A stretch of 64,000 nt of DNA from Hymenobacter artigasi (GTDB lineage Bacteria > Bacteroidota > Bacteroidia > Cytophagales > Hymenobacteraceae): assembly GCF_012275535.1 (NCBI RefSeq), contig NZ_JAAVTK010000003.1, positions 62,001 through 126,000 on the forward strand. Reading direction: 5' to 3'. Under the pieces are notes generated by a model. That model was not told the origin of the DNA. It was given only the letters and a program-made list of their open reading frames with translations, and did not search any database. This document shows positions 15,641-25,299 of the stretch, in pieces. The translations under genes and the position numbers were made by a program. Position 1 is the stretch's first letter. Each line of letters starts with the position of its first letter.

Positions 15641-18133
15641 ATGGCCTCATTCTCCTCCCTGATTCGCCTTCGTCTACTTGCCGGTTCGTGCTTGTCTTCG
15701 GCAGCCCAGCCTTCCTTGTTCGGATGGCGCAATCTCTTGCTGGTAGTACCACTCCTGGCCGCCTGCCAGCGCGGGGCCGTGCCGATGGCCACGGTTGCTC
15801 CGCCTACCGTGAGCATCGCGGCTGAAACACCAGCCGCCACCTTTAGCCCGCGCGTGCAGCAGCTGCTGGCGCAGATGACGCTGGAAGAGAAAATAGGTCA
15901 GATGACCCAGCTGAATATTTCGGCGATAAATCATACTGGAGCCGGTGGCGATGTAACCCTCGATTCGGCCAAAGCAACTGCTCTGGTTCGGGATTTTCAC
16001 ATTGGGTCCTTCATCAACGGGGAGGCTGTGCCGGCCACGCAATGGCTGCGCTACTCGGCTGCGCTGCAACGCATCGCCCTGCGCGAGTCGCGGCTGCACA
16101 TCCCAATGATTTATGGCATCGACCATATGCACGGGGCCAGCTACGTGAGCGGCACCGCCATCTTCCCGCACAACATCAACATCGGCGCCAGCTTCAACCC
16201 GGAGCTGGCCCGCCAGACGGCCCGCGCCACGATACTCGAATCGGCTGATTTGGGGCATCACTGGGTATTCGCGCCGGTGCTGGATTTGGGCGTGAACACC
16301 TACTGGCCCCGCTTCTACGAAACCTACGGCGAAGACCCGCTGGTGGCCGCCACGCTGGGCAGCGCCTTCGTGCGGGAGATGCAGACCAACACAGAAATAG
16401 CCCCCTATAAAGTGGCCGCCTGCGGCAAGCATTTCCTGGGCTACTCCGACCCGCGCAATGGCTGGGACCGCACCAATGCCCTCATCCCTGACCAACGGCT
16501 GCAGGAGTTCTTCCGGCCTTCGTTCCAGGCCGCAATCGATTCCGGCCTGAAGTCAATCATGATTAACTCCGGCGAAATCAACGGCGAGCCGGTGCACGCC
16601 TCCAGGGCCATTCTCACGGACCTGCTGCGGCGCCAGATGGGCTTCAAAGGCGTGGCCGTGACCGACTGGGAAGACATTATCCGGCTGGTGCGCATTCAGA
16701 AAGTGGCGGCCAACGAGAAAGAAGCCACCTGGATGGCCATTGACGCGGGCGTAGACATGGCTATGACGCCCTACACCACTACCTTCTGCCGCTACGTGAA
16801 GGAGCTGGTGCAGGAAGGCCGCCTCACGCAGGCCCGCATCGACCTTTCGGCCGGCCGCGTGCTGCAGATGAAGGACGAAATCGGGTTGTTTGAAAACGCC
16901 ATGCCGCGCGCCGACCGGCTGAGCCGCGTGGGCGACCCGGCCCTGCGTGCCCAGGCCGTGGCCGCCGCCCGCGAGTCGGTGGTACTGCTTAAGAATGAGA
17001 AGAATATGCTACCCCTGGCCCCGGCCAGGGTGAAGCGGCTGCTGGTAGTGGGCCCCTCGGCCGATTCGCGCGCCAACCTGTGCGGCGGCTGGACCCTGGC
17101 CTGGCAGGGCCGCCCCGAAGATGCCTACCCCAAGGATGTGCCCACCGTGCTCGAAGCCCTGCGCCGCGAGTACCCGCAGGCCAAAGTAGAGATGCTGCCC
17201 TACCGCGACGCCAAAGGCAACCTGCTGCTGGCCAGCATTGCCCGCGCCGCCCGGCAGGCCGATGCCGTGGTGCTGGCCCTGGGCGAGCGCCCCTACACCG
17301 AAGGCCTGGGCAACACCTCCGACCTGACCCTGCCCGACGACCAGCAACAGCTGGCGCGCACGGCCCAGGCCAGCGGCAAGCCCACCATTCTGCTGATGAT
17401 TGGCGGGCGGCCGGGCATCATCCGGAGCGTGGCTGAGGGCACGCCGGCCATTATCTGGGCGGGGCTGCCGGGCTACGGCGGCGGCACGGCCCTGGCCGAA
17501 ATCATCAGCGGGAAAACCAATCCGAGCGGCAAGCTGCCGTTTACCTACCCGCAGTTTGCCGGCCACATCACCAACTACCACCACGACAACAACGAGAACA
17601 GCCTCGATTTGAGCGACTTCGGTGCCGGCTTTGAGCAGCGCGGGGCCAAGTACAAGAGCAGCATGCTCACGGAGTTTGGCGAGGGCCTGAGCTATACCAC
17701 TTACGCCTACTCGGGGCTGGCGCTGAGCGACTCGGTGCTGACCGGGCCGGCCGCCAAGCTGCGCGCCACGGTGCGCGTGGCCAACACCGGTGCCCGCGCC
17801 GGCCAGGAGGCCGTGCTCTGGTTCCTGACCGATGAGGTAGGCCGCGTGGCCCGCCCGGTACGCCTGCTGAAGCACTTCGAGAAGCAGCCCTTTGCCCCCG
17901 GCCAGAGCCGCGAGCTCACTTTTGAGATTGACCCGCTGCGCGACCTGAGCTACCCCGATGGCCAGGGCCGGCCCCAGCTGGAAAACGGCTGGTACACCCT
18001 GCGCGTGGGCTCGCAGCTGATGCGCTTCCGCTACGCGGGCGGCCCGGTGGCCAGCGCCACCCCGGCCCCCGACAACACGACCGGCGCGGTGCGCCCCACC
18101 GCCGGCCCGGCTACGGCCGCCACTGCCCGATAA
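15641..18133 (+). CDS. GH3 beta-glucosidase, predicted lipoprotein
   Basis: An 830-residue exo-acting glucosidase that would release glucose from beta-glucan oligosaccharides. The N-terminus has a late hydrophobic stretch ending in a lipobox (LLLVVPLLAAC, C42), so it is probably anchored in a membrane. GH3 domain: MTLEEKIGQMTQ, KHFLGYSDPRNGWDRT, and the nucleophile D342 in VAVTDWEDI. The alpha/beta sandwich domain follows (ARESVVLLKNE, LLVVGPSADS, GGRPGIIR, WAGLPGYGGGTALAEIISGK) and then a fibronectin type III-like tail (VANTGARAGQEAVLWF). The order is that of bacterial and plant exo-beta-glucanases. It is first in an operon with SusC/SusD and two GH16 enzymes, so the substrate is likely oligosaccharides from laminarin or mixed-linkage glucan; linkage is inferred. 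Confidence 0.92.
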   Translation: MASFSSLIRLRLLAGSCLSSAAQPSLFGWRNLLLVVPLLAACQRGAVPMATVAPPTVSIAAETPAATFSPRVQQLLAQMTLEEKIGQMTQLNISAINHTGAGGDVTLDSAKATALVRDFHIGSFINGEAVPATQWLRYSAALQRIALRESRLHIPMIYGIDHMHGASYVSGTAIFPHNINIGASFNPELARQTARATILESADLGHHWVFAPVLDLGVNTYWPRFYETYGEDPLVAATLGSAFVREMQTNTEIAPYKVAACGKHFLGYSDPRNGWDRTNALIPDQRLQEFFRPSFQAAIDSGLKSIMINSGEINGEPVHASRAILTDLLRRQMGFKGVAVTDWEDIIRLVRIQKVAANEKEATWMAIDAGVDMAMTPYTTTFCRYVKELVQEGRLTQARIDLSAGRVLQMKDEIGLFENAMPRADRLSRVGDPALRAQAVAAARESVVLLKNEKNMLPLAPARVKRLLVVGPSADSRANLCGGWTLAWQGRPEDAYPKDVPTVLEALRREYPQAKVEMLPYRDAKGNLLLASIARAARQADAVVLALGERPYTEGLGNTSDLTLPDDQQQLARTAQASGKPTILLMIGGRPGIIRSVAEGTPAIIWAGLPGYGGGTALAEIISGKTNPSGKLPFTYPQFAGHITNYHHDNNENSLDLSDFGAGFEQRGAKYKSSMLTEFGEGLSYTTYAYSGLALSDSVLTGPAAKLRATVRVANTGARAGQEAVLWFLTDEVGRVARPVRLLKHFEKQPFAPGQSRELTFEIDPLRDLSYPDGQGRPQLENGWYTLRVGSQLMRFRYAGGPVASATPAPDNTTGAVRPTAGPATAATAR

Positions 18134-18193
18134 CCCCGTTTTTTTTAATACCCAGTTGCCTCTAATTCCCACCACACCATTTCAACTCTCACC

Positions 18194-21100
18194 ATGAAGC
18201 GAAATTATTACCTGATTGCTCTGCTGCGCCGCTCTGCGGTGCTGCTGGCTTGCGGGATGCCCATCCTGGCGCACGGAGCTCCGGCTTCGGCTCCGCGCCC
18301 GGTGATGCGGCCCGTAGCCGATGTACCCGTGAGCGGGCGCGTGACCGACGGCAGCGGCAGTGGCCTGCCCGGCGTAACGGTGCTTGTAAAGGGTACCACG
18401 ATTGGCACCACGACCAATGCCGACGGCAGCTTCTCGCTGAATGCGCCCGAGCGCAGCACCCTGGTTTTTAGTTACATTGGCTACCGCACGCAGGAAGCCG
18501 CCGTGAGCGCCAATGGCACAGTATCCGTGTCGATGGCCGTGGACGAGCAGAAGCTGAACGAAGTAGTGGTAGTGGGCTACGGCACCCAGCAGCGCGGCAG
18601 CGTGACGGGCGCCGTATCGTCGGTAACGGCGAAGGAGATTGCCTCCCAGCCGGTGGCCGATGCGACCCAGGCCTTGCAGGGCCGGGCGGCGGGCGTCACG
18701 GTGACTTCTAACGGTGGCGCGCCGGGCGGCGCGGCGGGCACTTCGGTGCGCGTGCGGGGCATTACCTCGGCCGGCAATAACAGCCCGTTGTACGTGGTGG
18801 ATGGCTTTCCGCTACCCGATTCGAAGGATGCCAACGGGAATGTTCAGGAGAACCAGCTGAATGCCATCAGCCCCAACGACATCGAAACCATTGACATCCT
18901 GAAGGATGCCTCGGCCACGGCCATTTACGGCGTGCGGGCCGCCAACGGCGTGGTCATCATCACCACCAAGCGCGGCAAGTCCGGGCAGTCCACCATCAAC
19001 GTGGATGCCTACCGGGGCGTGCAGGATGTATCGCGCAAGCTGAGCCTGCTCACGGCCGAGCAATACGCGGTGATTAACAACGAAAACCGCCTCGCGGCGG
19101 GCCAGCCCATTGTGGTAGACCGCCTGCGCAATCCGCAGGCCCTGGGCACGGGCACCAACTGGCAGGACGAGGTGTTCCGCCGGGCCGCTATTCAGAACTA
19201 TTCGCTGTCGGCCACGGGCGGGGGCGACAAGGCCCGCTTTGCGGTTTCGGCCAGCTACTTTAAGCAGGACGGCACCATTGTGGGCTCTAATTTTGAGCGG
19301 TTTACGCTGCGTGCCAATGGTGACCTGCAGATAAACAAGATTCTGAAAATCGGCAACAGCATCTCGATTACCCACCTGGAAGACCGGCAGATTACGACCA
19401 ACAACGGCGAGTATGGCACGGTGCAGCAGGCGCTGCGCATTCCGGCCATTATCCCGTTGTTCCGGCCCGATGGCTACTACTACGAGCCGCGCGGTGCCCA
19501 GGACAACTTTATTGAGGAAAACCCCATTGTAGCGGCCACCCTCAACAACCAGAAATTCACCCGCAACCGGGCCCTCACCACCTTCTTTGTAGAAGTGGAG
19601 CCGCTGAAGGGCCTGCGCTTCCGCACCAACGTGGGTGCCGACCTGATTTTTGACAACTATAACTCTTTCCGGCCCACCATTCCCGAGCTGCGCGTGGGCA
19701 CCGACGTGTACAGCACCCGCTACAACCTGGCCGGGGCCACGGCCACGGCCGGCTACACGCCAAGCTACCTGATTGAGAACACGGCCACCTACGACCACCT
19801 CTTTGCCGACAAGCACCAGGTGACGCTGCTGCTGGGCCAGTCGGCGCAGGCGTTCAACTTCAGCAACGTGGAAGCTTACCGCACGGGCTACCTGCGCAAC
19901 GACCTGCAGGTGATTAACACCGGCCCGCTGAACACGTCGCTGGCCAACGCGGGCATCATCAACCCCACCTCGCACCTGGCCAGCTACTTTACCCGCCTCA
20001 ACTACGAGTTTGCCGGCAAGTACCTGTTCTCGGCCATTGCCCGCTACGATGGCTCGGGCAACTTCCCGCCCGGCCAGCAGTTCGGCTTCTTCCCCGGCGT
20101 ATCGGCCGGCTGGCGGGTGTCGGAGGAATCCTTCCTCAAGGGCAACGCTGTTATCAGCAACCTGAAGGTGCGCGTGGGCTACGGCAAGGTGGGCAACCCC
20201 AACAACGCCGGGCGCTTCGCCTACCTCTATTCCATCAACTCGGCCATTTCGTATCCGTTCGGGCCCAGCGGCACCATTCAGACGGGCGCCGCGCCTACGC
20301 GCCTGGCCAACCCCGACCTGCGCTGGGAAACCAACAACCAGACCAACCTGGGCTTCGACTTCGGCTTCCTCGACAACCGCTTCGAGGCCACCATCGACCT
20401 CTACGACCGCACCTCGCCCAACCTGATTGCGCCGGTACCCGTGTCGCTGGTGTCGGGCACCTACGAGAGTGTGAACCGCAACGCGGCCTCGGCCTACAAC
20501 CGCGGCGTGGACGTATCGCTGACCTCGCGCAACATCCAGGGCGGCGCCTCGGGCCTGACCTGGACCACCAACCTGAACTTCTCGGCCTACAAAACCAAGC
20601 TGGAGTCGCTGGGAGCCGGCCAGCCTTATGATGGCCTGGGCAGCCTGAGCGGCGTGATTGTACGCTACGACCAGGGCCAGCCCTTCGGCTCGTTCTTCGG
20701 CTACGTGGCCGATGGCCTGTTCCAGACGCCGGAGGACGTGAAAAACCACGCCACCCAGACCGCCGGCACCAACTCGCAAACCAGCACCGCCCCCGGCGAC
20801 ATCCGCTTCAAGGACCTGAACGGCGATGGCGTGATTAACGCGGCCGACCGCACGTACATCGGCAACCCCAACCCTAAGTTCACCTACGGCGTGAACAACA
20901 GCCTGACCTTTAAGGGCATCGACCTGAATGTGTTTGTGCAGGGCTCGCAGGGCAACCAGATTTACAACCAGAACCGCTACATTCTGGAAAGCGCCCTGTA
21001 TGGCAACAGCAACGGCAGCACCCGCGTGCTGGGCCGCTGGACCGGCGAAGGCACCAGCACCGACGTGCCCCGCGCCATTGCCGGCGACCCCAACAACAAC

Positions 21101-21355
21101 CTGCGCGTGAGCAGCTACTACATCGAGGACGGCTCCTACCTGCGCATCAAAACCCTGACGCTGGGCTACAGCCTGCCCACGGCCCTGTCCAGCCGCATTG
21201 CCGCCAAGCAGCTGCGCGTGTACGTGACGGCCCAGAACCTGGTGACCCTGACCAAGTACACCGGCTTCGACCCCGAGGTGGGCTCGCGCGGGGTAGACCT
21301 GGGCGTGTATCCACAGCCGCGCGTGTTCCTGGCCGGCCTCAACCTGGGCTTCTAA
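18194..21355 (+). CDS. SusC/RagA-type TonB-dependent outer-membrane transporter
   Basis: A 1053-residue outer-membrane importer for glycans. After a signal peptide (LLACGMPILAHGAPASA) comes a CarboxypepD_reg-like domain (about 45-125: VSGRVTDGSGSGLPGVTVLV, LVFSYIGYRTQE), then the SusC signature region LNEVVVVGYGTQQRGSVTG, the plug (GRAAGVTV, RGITSAGNNSPLYVVDGFP, LKDASATAIYGVRAANGVVIITTKRGK) and a large beta-barrel ending in VFLAGLNLGF. Length and order are standard for the family. It forms a pair with SusD encoded 19 bases downstream and depends on TonB/ExbBD energy encoded elsewhere. The substrate is inferred from the neighbouring GH3 and GH16 enzymes as a beta-glucan oligosaccharide. Confidence 0.95.
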   Translation: MKRNYYLIALLRRSAVLLACGMPILAHGAPASAPRPVMRPVADVPVSGRVTDGSGSGLPGVTVLVKGTTIGTTTNADGSFSLNAPERSTLVFSYIGYRTQEAAVSANGTVSVSMAVDEQKLNEVVVVGYGTQQRGSVTGAVSSVTAKEIASQPVADATQALQGRAAGVTVTSNGGAPGGAAGTSVRVRGITSAGNNSPLYVVDGFPLPDSKDANGNVQENQLNAISPNDIETIDILKDASATAIYGVRAANGVVIITTKRGKSGQSTINVDAYRGVQDVSRKLSLLTAEQYAVINNENRLAAGQPIVVDRLRNPQALGTGTNWQDEVFRRAAIQNYSLSATGGGDKARFAVSASYFKQDGTIVGSNFERFTLRANGDLQINKILKIGNSISITHLEDRQITTNNGEYGTVQQALRIPAIIPLFRPDGYYYEPRGAQDNFIEENPIVAATLNNQKFTRNRALTTFFVEVEPLKGLRFRTNVGADLIFDNYNSFRPTIPELRVGTDVYSTRYNLAGATATAGYTPSYLIENTATYDHLFADKHQVTLLLGQSAQAFNFSNVEAYRTGYLRNDLQVINTGPLNTSLANAGIINPTSHLASYFTRLNYEFAGKYLFSAIARYDGSGNFPPGQQFGFFPGVSAGWRVSEESFLKGNAVISNLKVRVGYGKVGNPNNAGRFAYLYSINSAISYPFGPSGTIQTGAAPTRLANPDLRWETNNQTNLGFDFGFLDNRFEATIDLYDRTSPNLIAPVPVSLVSGTYESVNRNAASAYNRGVDVSLTSRNIQGGASGLTWTTNLNFSAYKTKLESLGAGQPYDGLGSLSGVIVRYDQGQPFGSFFGYVADGLFQTPEDVKNHATQTAGTNSQTSTAPGDIRFKDLNGDGVINAADRTYIGNPNPKFTYGVNNSLTFKGIDLNVFVQGSQGNQIYNQNRYILESALYGNSNGSTRVLGRWTGEGTSTDVPRAIAGDPNNNLRVSSYYIEDGSYLRIKTLTLGYSLPTALSSRIAAKQLRVYVTAQNLVTLTKYTGFDPEVGSRGVDLGVYPQPRVFLAGLNLGF

Positions 21356-21374
21356 TCCTTAACGACTTACGACG

Positions 21375-22865
21375 ATGAAACTCACCATTTCTCCTAAATT
21401 CGCCAGCAGCGCGCTGCTGCTCACCCTCGGCCTGCTCTCGGCAAGCTGCGGCAAGAAGTTTCTGGACGAGTCGCCCACCGACCAGGTGACCGACGCCAAC
21501 TTCTACAAAACCACCACCGACGCCATTCAGGCCACCAACGCCATCTACAGCGAGCTGGGCAAGCAAGGGCAGTACAACTACGCCCTGTGGGGCATCGGCG
21601 ACATTGGCTCCGATATTTCCTACACCGGCGGTGGGGGCGGCGGCGACGGCATTGAGCAGCAGCAGCTCGACAACTACAATATTCCGGCCACCAACCCGCT
21701 CACGTCCAACTTGTGGGGTGGCTGCTTTGTGGGCATCGGCCGGGCCAACATTGTGCTCCAAAAGGTGCCGGCTATGCAGATTGACCCGGCCATTCAGGCC
21801 CGCTCCATTGGCGAGGCCGAGTTTCTGCGGGCCAAGTACTACTTCGACCTGGTGCGGGTTTTCGGCGACGTGCCCCTGCTCACTACGCCGCCCACCACGG
21901 TGGCCGAAGTGAACGTGCCCCGCACACCGGTAGCCCAGATTTATCCCGTAATTGAGAAAGACCTGCTCGACGCCATTACCAAACTACCGGCCTCGTATAG
22001 CGGCGATGAGCTGGGCCGCGCCACCAAGTGGGCAGCCGCCGGCCTGCTGGCCAAGGTGTACCTCACCGAGGGCAAAATGGCGGAGGCCGCCACCCAGGCG
22101 CGCACCGTCATCAATAACAGCGGCAAGAGCCTGTGGGCCAACTACGGCGACAACTTCAAGGTAGCCAACGAGAACGGCAAGGAGTCGCTCTTTGAGGTGC
22201 AGTACGTGGCGGGCCGCAACCAGTACACGTTCAATGGCCTGGGCTTTGTGGGCAACGAGTTCTTCGGGCCCCGTGGCCAGGGCATTGTGCCCCAGGGCGG
22301 CTACGGCTTCAACATTCCCGAAGACGCCTTTGTGGCCGGCTACGAAACCGGCGACCTGCGCCGCGACGTGACCATCTGGAAGCCCGGCGATGCCTACCCC
22401 GACGGCCGCACCCAGCCGGCTTCGCTGCCGGGCTCGCCCCACGGCTACGGCTGCAAAAAGTGGTTTATCGGCAAGGTGAATACCAACGTCTGGGATTCGG
22501 AGCTGAACATTGCGGTGCTGCGCCTGGCCGAGATGTACCTGATTCTGGCCGAAGGCGTGGGCCCCACGGCCGAGGGCCTGGAGGCCATCAACAAGGTGCG
22601 CCGCCGCTCGTTTGGGGAGGCTGTTGGCACGGCTGGCACGCACGATTTGGCCGCCGGCCTGAGCGCCACGGCCTTCAAAACCGCCGTGTGGCGTGAGCGC
22701 AAGTACGAGCTGGCGTTCGAAAACGACCGGTGGTTCGATATGAAGCGCACCGGCGAGCTGTTGCAGTACACGGCCAAGGGCGTGAAGCCCTTCAACATTG
22801 TGCTGCCCATTCCGCAGTCGGAGCGCGACGTGAACCCCGCCCTCACGCAAAACACTGGCTATTAA
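21375..22865 (+). CDS. SusD/RagB-type glycan-binding lipoprotein
   Basis: A 496-residue surface lipoprotein that caps the SusC transporter and binds glycans. The lipobox is LLSASC with C25 as the lipidated cysteine. KKFLDESPTDQVTDANFYKTT is the typical N-terminal SusD block, followed by helical TPR-like segments (EAEFLRAKYYFDLVRVFGDVPL, KWAAAGLLAKVYLTEG) and the conserved C-terminal block (VWRERKYELAFENDRWFDMKRTG, then VLPIPQSERDVNPALTQN). All hallmarks are present. It starts 19 bases after SusC stop, so translation is probably coupled in one operon. Confidence 0.95.
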   Translation: MKLTISPKFASSALLLTLGLLSASCGKKFLDESPTDQVTDANFYKTTTDAIQATNAIYSELGKQGQYNYALWGIGDIGSDISYTGGGGGGDGIEQQQLDNYNIPATNPLTSNLWGGCFVGIGRANIVLQKVPAMQIDPAIQARSIGEAEFLRAKYYFDLVRVFGDVPLLTTPPTTVAEVNVPRTPVAQIYPVIEKDLLDAITKLPASYSGDELGRATKWAAAGLLAKVYLTEGKMAEAATQARTVINNSGKSLWANYGDNFKVANENGKESLFEVQYVAGRNQYTFNGLGFVGNEFFGPRGQGIVPQGGYGFNIPEDAFVAGYETGDLRRDVTIWKPGDAYPDGRTQPASLPGSPHGYGCKKWFIGKVNTNVWDSELNIAVLRLAEMYLILAEGVGPTAEGLEAINKVRRRSFGEAVGTAGTHDLAAGLSATAFKTAVWRERKYELAFENDRWFDMKRTGELLQYTAKGVKPFNIVLPIPQSERDVNPALTQNTGY

Positions 22866-22934
22866 CTGACCGCCGGGCCGGCGGCCTCCCCGCTGCCGGC
22901 CCCAGGCATCTCACCCCCTCTCCGCTGAATTCCC

Positions 22935-24191
22935 ATGAAAAATATACTTCGTACCGCCGTGCTGGGCGTGCTGCTGACGCCCCTGCTGCTGACTTCCTGC
23001 AAGAAAGCAGGCGACGACAGCAAGCTCGAAGGCCCCGTGCCCACCTCCACCTTTACCTCCCAGGCCAACACCACCGAGTTTCCGACCGTGGTGACCTTCA
23101 CCAGCACCAGCACCGCTGGCTTTCTCTACCAGTGGAACTTCGGCGATAACTCCATCGCCTCGGGGCCCACGGTGATGCACACTTACCCCCGCGGCGGCTC
23201 CTACCAGGTAGAGCTGACCACGGCCGGCCGCGGCGGCACCGCCATCTCGGCCAAGCAGACCGTGACCATTGCCGACCCCTGCGCCAATGCCACCTTCAGC
23301 AAGGTGGTGAACTGCGCGGGCAGCGGCATTCGGGTGTGGGCGTTTTCGAGCCAGCCCGGCGCCATTGTGCGGGAAACTGCCGGCGGCGTGCCCATTTCGA
23401 CCTCCACCACGCTGCCCGCCTGCCAGCTCGACGACCAGTTTTCGTTTAGCAGCGCGTTCACCATCAACTACAACAGCGCCGGCCAGACCTTCCAGAACGG
23501 AGCCTGCGGCGCTTCGCTGAACTTCGCGACCGACTTCGTGTTCCGGCCCAATGCCAGCGGCAACCCGCAAATTGTGCTGAAAGGCAAAAAGACCTTCCTG
23601 GGCCTCACGGACTCGGTGGTGAACAAGACTTACGACGTGCTGGAAGCCACCGACACCCGCCTGCGCCTGCGCGGCACCAACCCCGACGGCACCCGCACCA
23701 CCCTCACCTTCGCGCCCTACGACGCCACGGCCCCCTACAAGCTGCTGCTCACCGGCGGCTCTTCCAAAACGTGGCTGCTGGACAATGCCGCCGACGCCCC
23801 CATTGTGGTAGGTACCGAAGCTGCGCCCACCTCCTACTTTGCCGGCGTGCTGGCCGGGCAGCTGCCCGCCTGCCAGTCCGATGACGAGTACACGTTCTCG
23901 AACGCCAACATTTTCTCCTACGATGCCAAGGCCGAAACCTTCTCGGCCAATGGCTACTCCTGCCAGGCTCCCCAGACGGGCACTTCGCCCTTCGTGTTTG
24001 GGCCGGCGGCTGGCACCGGGCTGGCGCAGTTCACCCTCACGCGGGTGGGCGCCTTCATTGGCGCTACCGATGCCTCCGTCACCGAGCGGGTGTACCGCAT
24101 CCTGTCCATCGATGCCCAGCACATGGTGCTGCGCGCCGGCAGCGGCCTCAACGGCGGAACTGTATTCACCATTAAGCTGGTTGCTAAATAG
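22935..24191 (+). CDS. PKD-domain surface lipoprotein, SusE-position glycan-binding protein
   Basis: A 418-residue lipoprotein (LLLTSC, C22). A PKD domain covers about residues 38-112, with the signature YQWNFGDN. After it come two similar modules of about 140 residues that share a Cys-containing LPACQ(L/S)DD(Q/E) motif, then (F/Y)(S/T)F and a hydrophobic strand, ending in RLRLRGTNPDG and MVLRAGSGLNG. This lipocalin-like module is common in Bacteroidota lipoproteins of unknown binding. Position directly after SusD, where SusE/SusF-type surface glycan-binding proteins lie, suggests glucan binding. It has no catalytic motif. Function is inferred from position and architecture. Confidence 0.8.
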   Translation: MKNILRTAVLGVLLTPLLLTSCKKAGDDSKLEGPVPTSTFTSQANTTEFPTVVTFTSTSTAGFLYQWNFGDNSIASGPTVMHTYPRGGSYQVELTTAGRGGTAISAKQTVTIADPCANATFSKVVNCAGSGIRVWAFSSQPGAIVRETAGGVPISTSTTLPACQLDDQFSFSSAFTINYNSAGQTFQNGACGASLNFATDFVFRPNASGNPQIVLKGKKTFLGLTDSVVNKTYDVLEATDTRLRLRGTNPDGTRTTLTFAPYDATAPYKLLLTGGSSKTWLLDNAADAPIVVGTEAAPTSYFAGVLAGQLPACQSDDEYTFSNANIFSYDAKAETFSANGYSCQAPQTGTSPFVFGPAAGTGLAQFTLTRVGAFIGATDASVTERVYRILSIDAQHMVLRAGSGLNGGTVFTIKLVAK

Positions 24192-24243
24192 CTGAATATC
24201 GGCTCTTTTATTCAGATAAAACCATTCAACTACCCTATTGCTT

Positions 24244-25113
24244 ATGTTTAGACTAACCCCAACCGGCCGCCGCAGCTTGTCCCTCAGCACCAGCCTGCTG
24301 CTGGCGCTGAGCCTAGCCGCCTGCACCGAAAAAGGCAGCACCTTTACGCCGGCTCCCACCACCCCGACGACCCCGACCACCGCCTCCAACGAGGACGCCC
24401 GCGCTTACGCCGACTACACGGAGCTCATTTGGAGCGACGAGTTTACCGGCGGCGCCCTCGACCAGACCAAGTGGGCCTATGAGCTGGGCGGCGGCGGCTG
24501 GGGCAACAACGAGCTGCAGACCTACACCAACTCGGCCGACAACGTGTACCAGGCGGGCGGCAACCTTGTCATTCAGGCCCGGGGGGCAGCGGGGTCCTAC
24601 ACCTCGGGCCGCCTCGTGACCAAGGGCAAGCAGAGCTTCCAGTTTGGCCGCATCGATGTGCGCGCCAAGCTGCCCAAGGGCAAGGGCGTGTGGCCCGCCA
24701 TCTGGATGCTGGGAGCCGACATCGACCAGAATAACTGGCCCCGCTGCGGCGAAATCGACATCATGGAGCTGCGCGGCAGCCAGCCCCAGCAGTTCCTCTC
24801 GACCATGCACTTTGGCAACAGCGTGCCCGACCACCGCTACAAAGGCACCACCCAAGTGATGAACATGGACCTGTCGGCCGATTTTCACATCTACTCCATG
24901 GTGCGCAGCAAGGACCAGATGCGCTTCTTCGTGGACGGGCAGCAGTACTACGCCTTCACCGGGGCCGACGCCAGCCCTTACCCGTTCAACAATCCGTTTT
25001 TCGTGGTGCTGAACGTAGCCATTGGCGGCGATTTCGATGGCAACCCCGATGGCTCTACTGCTTTCCCGCAGCAGATGCAGGTGGATTACGTGAAGTACCT
25101 GCAATACAAGTAA
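24244..25113 (+). CDS. GH16 endo-beta-glucanase (laminarinase-like), lipoprotein
   Basis: A 289-residue jelly-roll endoglucanase, predicted lipoprotein (LLLALSLAAC). A Thr/Pro linker (PTTPTTPTTAS) joins it to the catalytic domain. Landmarks are LIWSDEFTGGALDQTKW, GGGGWGNNELQTYT, WPAIWMLG and the catalytic block EIDIME with E170 (nucleophile), D172 and E175 (acid/base). DFHIYSMVRSKDQMRFFVDGQ and FFVVLNVAIGGDFDG complete the fold. The W(L/M)LG and EIDIME forms are those of laminarinase and mixed-linkage glucanases. An in-frame TTG at 24238 exists, but the ATG at 24244 gives a cleaner signal peptide. Being on the cell surface, it would cut long glucan for import by SusCD. Confidence 0.92.
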   Translation: MFRLTPTGRRSLSLSTSLLLALSLAACTEKGSTFTPAPTTPTTPTTASNEDARAYADYTELIWSDEFTGGALDQTKWAYELGGGGWGNNELQTYTNSADNVYQAGGNLVIQARGAAGSYTSGRLVTKGKQSFQFGRIDVRAKLPKGKGVWPAIWMLGADIDQNNWPRCGEIDIMELRGSQPQQFLSTMHFGNSVPDHRYKGTTQVMNMDLSADFHIYSMVRSKDQMRFFVDGQQYYAFTGADASPYPFNNPFFVVLNVAIGGDFDGNPDGSTAFPQQMQVDYVKYLQYK

Positions 25114-25121
25114 TTGCCCGG

Positions 25122-25142
25122 CCATCGGCCCTGTGCCGATGG
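25122..25142. repeat. Small perfect hairpin between the two GH16 genes
   Basis: CCATCGGC pairs with GCCGATGG around a 5-base loop, 8 bases after the first GH16 stop. No T-run follows, so it is more likely an mRNA-stability or processing hairpin than a terminator. The rest of the 186-base gap holds nothing recognised. Confidence 0.45.
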
Positions 25143-25299
25143 TTCCTGCCCTTTACTACGGTCACTCCGGCCGGAGCTTTGGTGAGTTCTCCGCCGGACT
25201 GGGCGTTGGCCGCCGGTCCAGTGGGCTGGCGGCCAATTGGGTTTTCTTTTCCTGCGCCCGTTTTGGGCCGGGCACTTCTCCCCGCAACTTTTCAATAGC

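Noticed and set aside
18812..20779. A long open frame of about 655 codons on the - strand opposite SusC
   Set aside because: It lies fully within SusC in antisense, has no recognisable motif and a composition typical of GC-rich shadow frames. Similar long antisense frames opposite the MFS gene (1923-3389) and DUF5686 gene (10522-12384) were rejected for the same reason.
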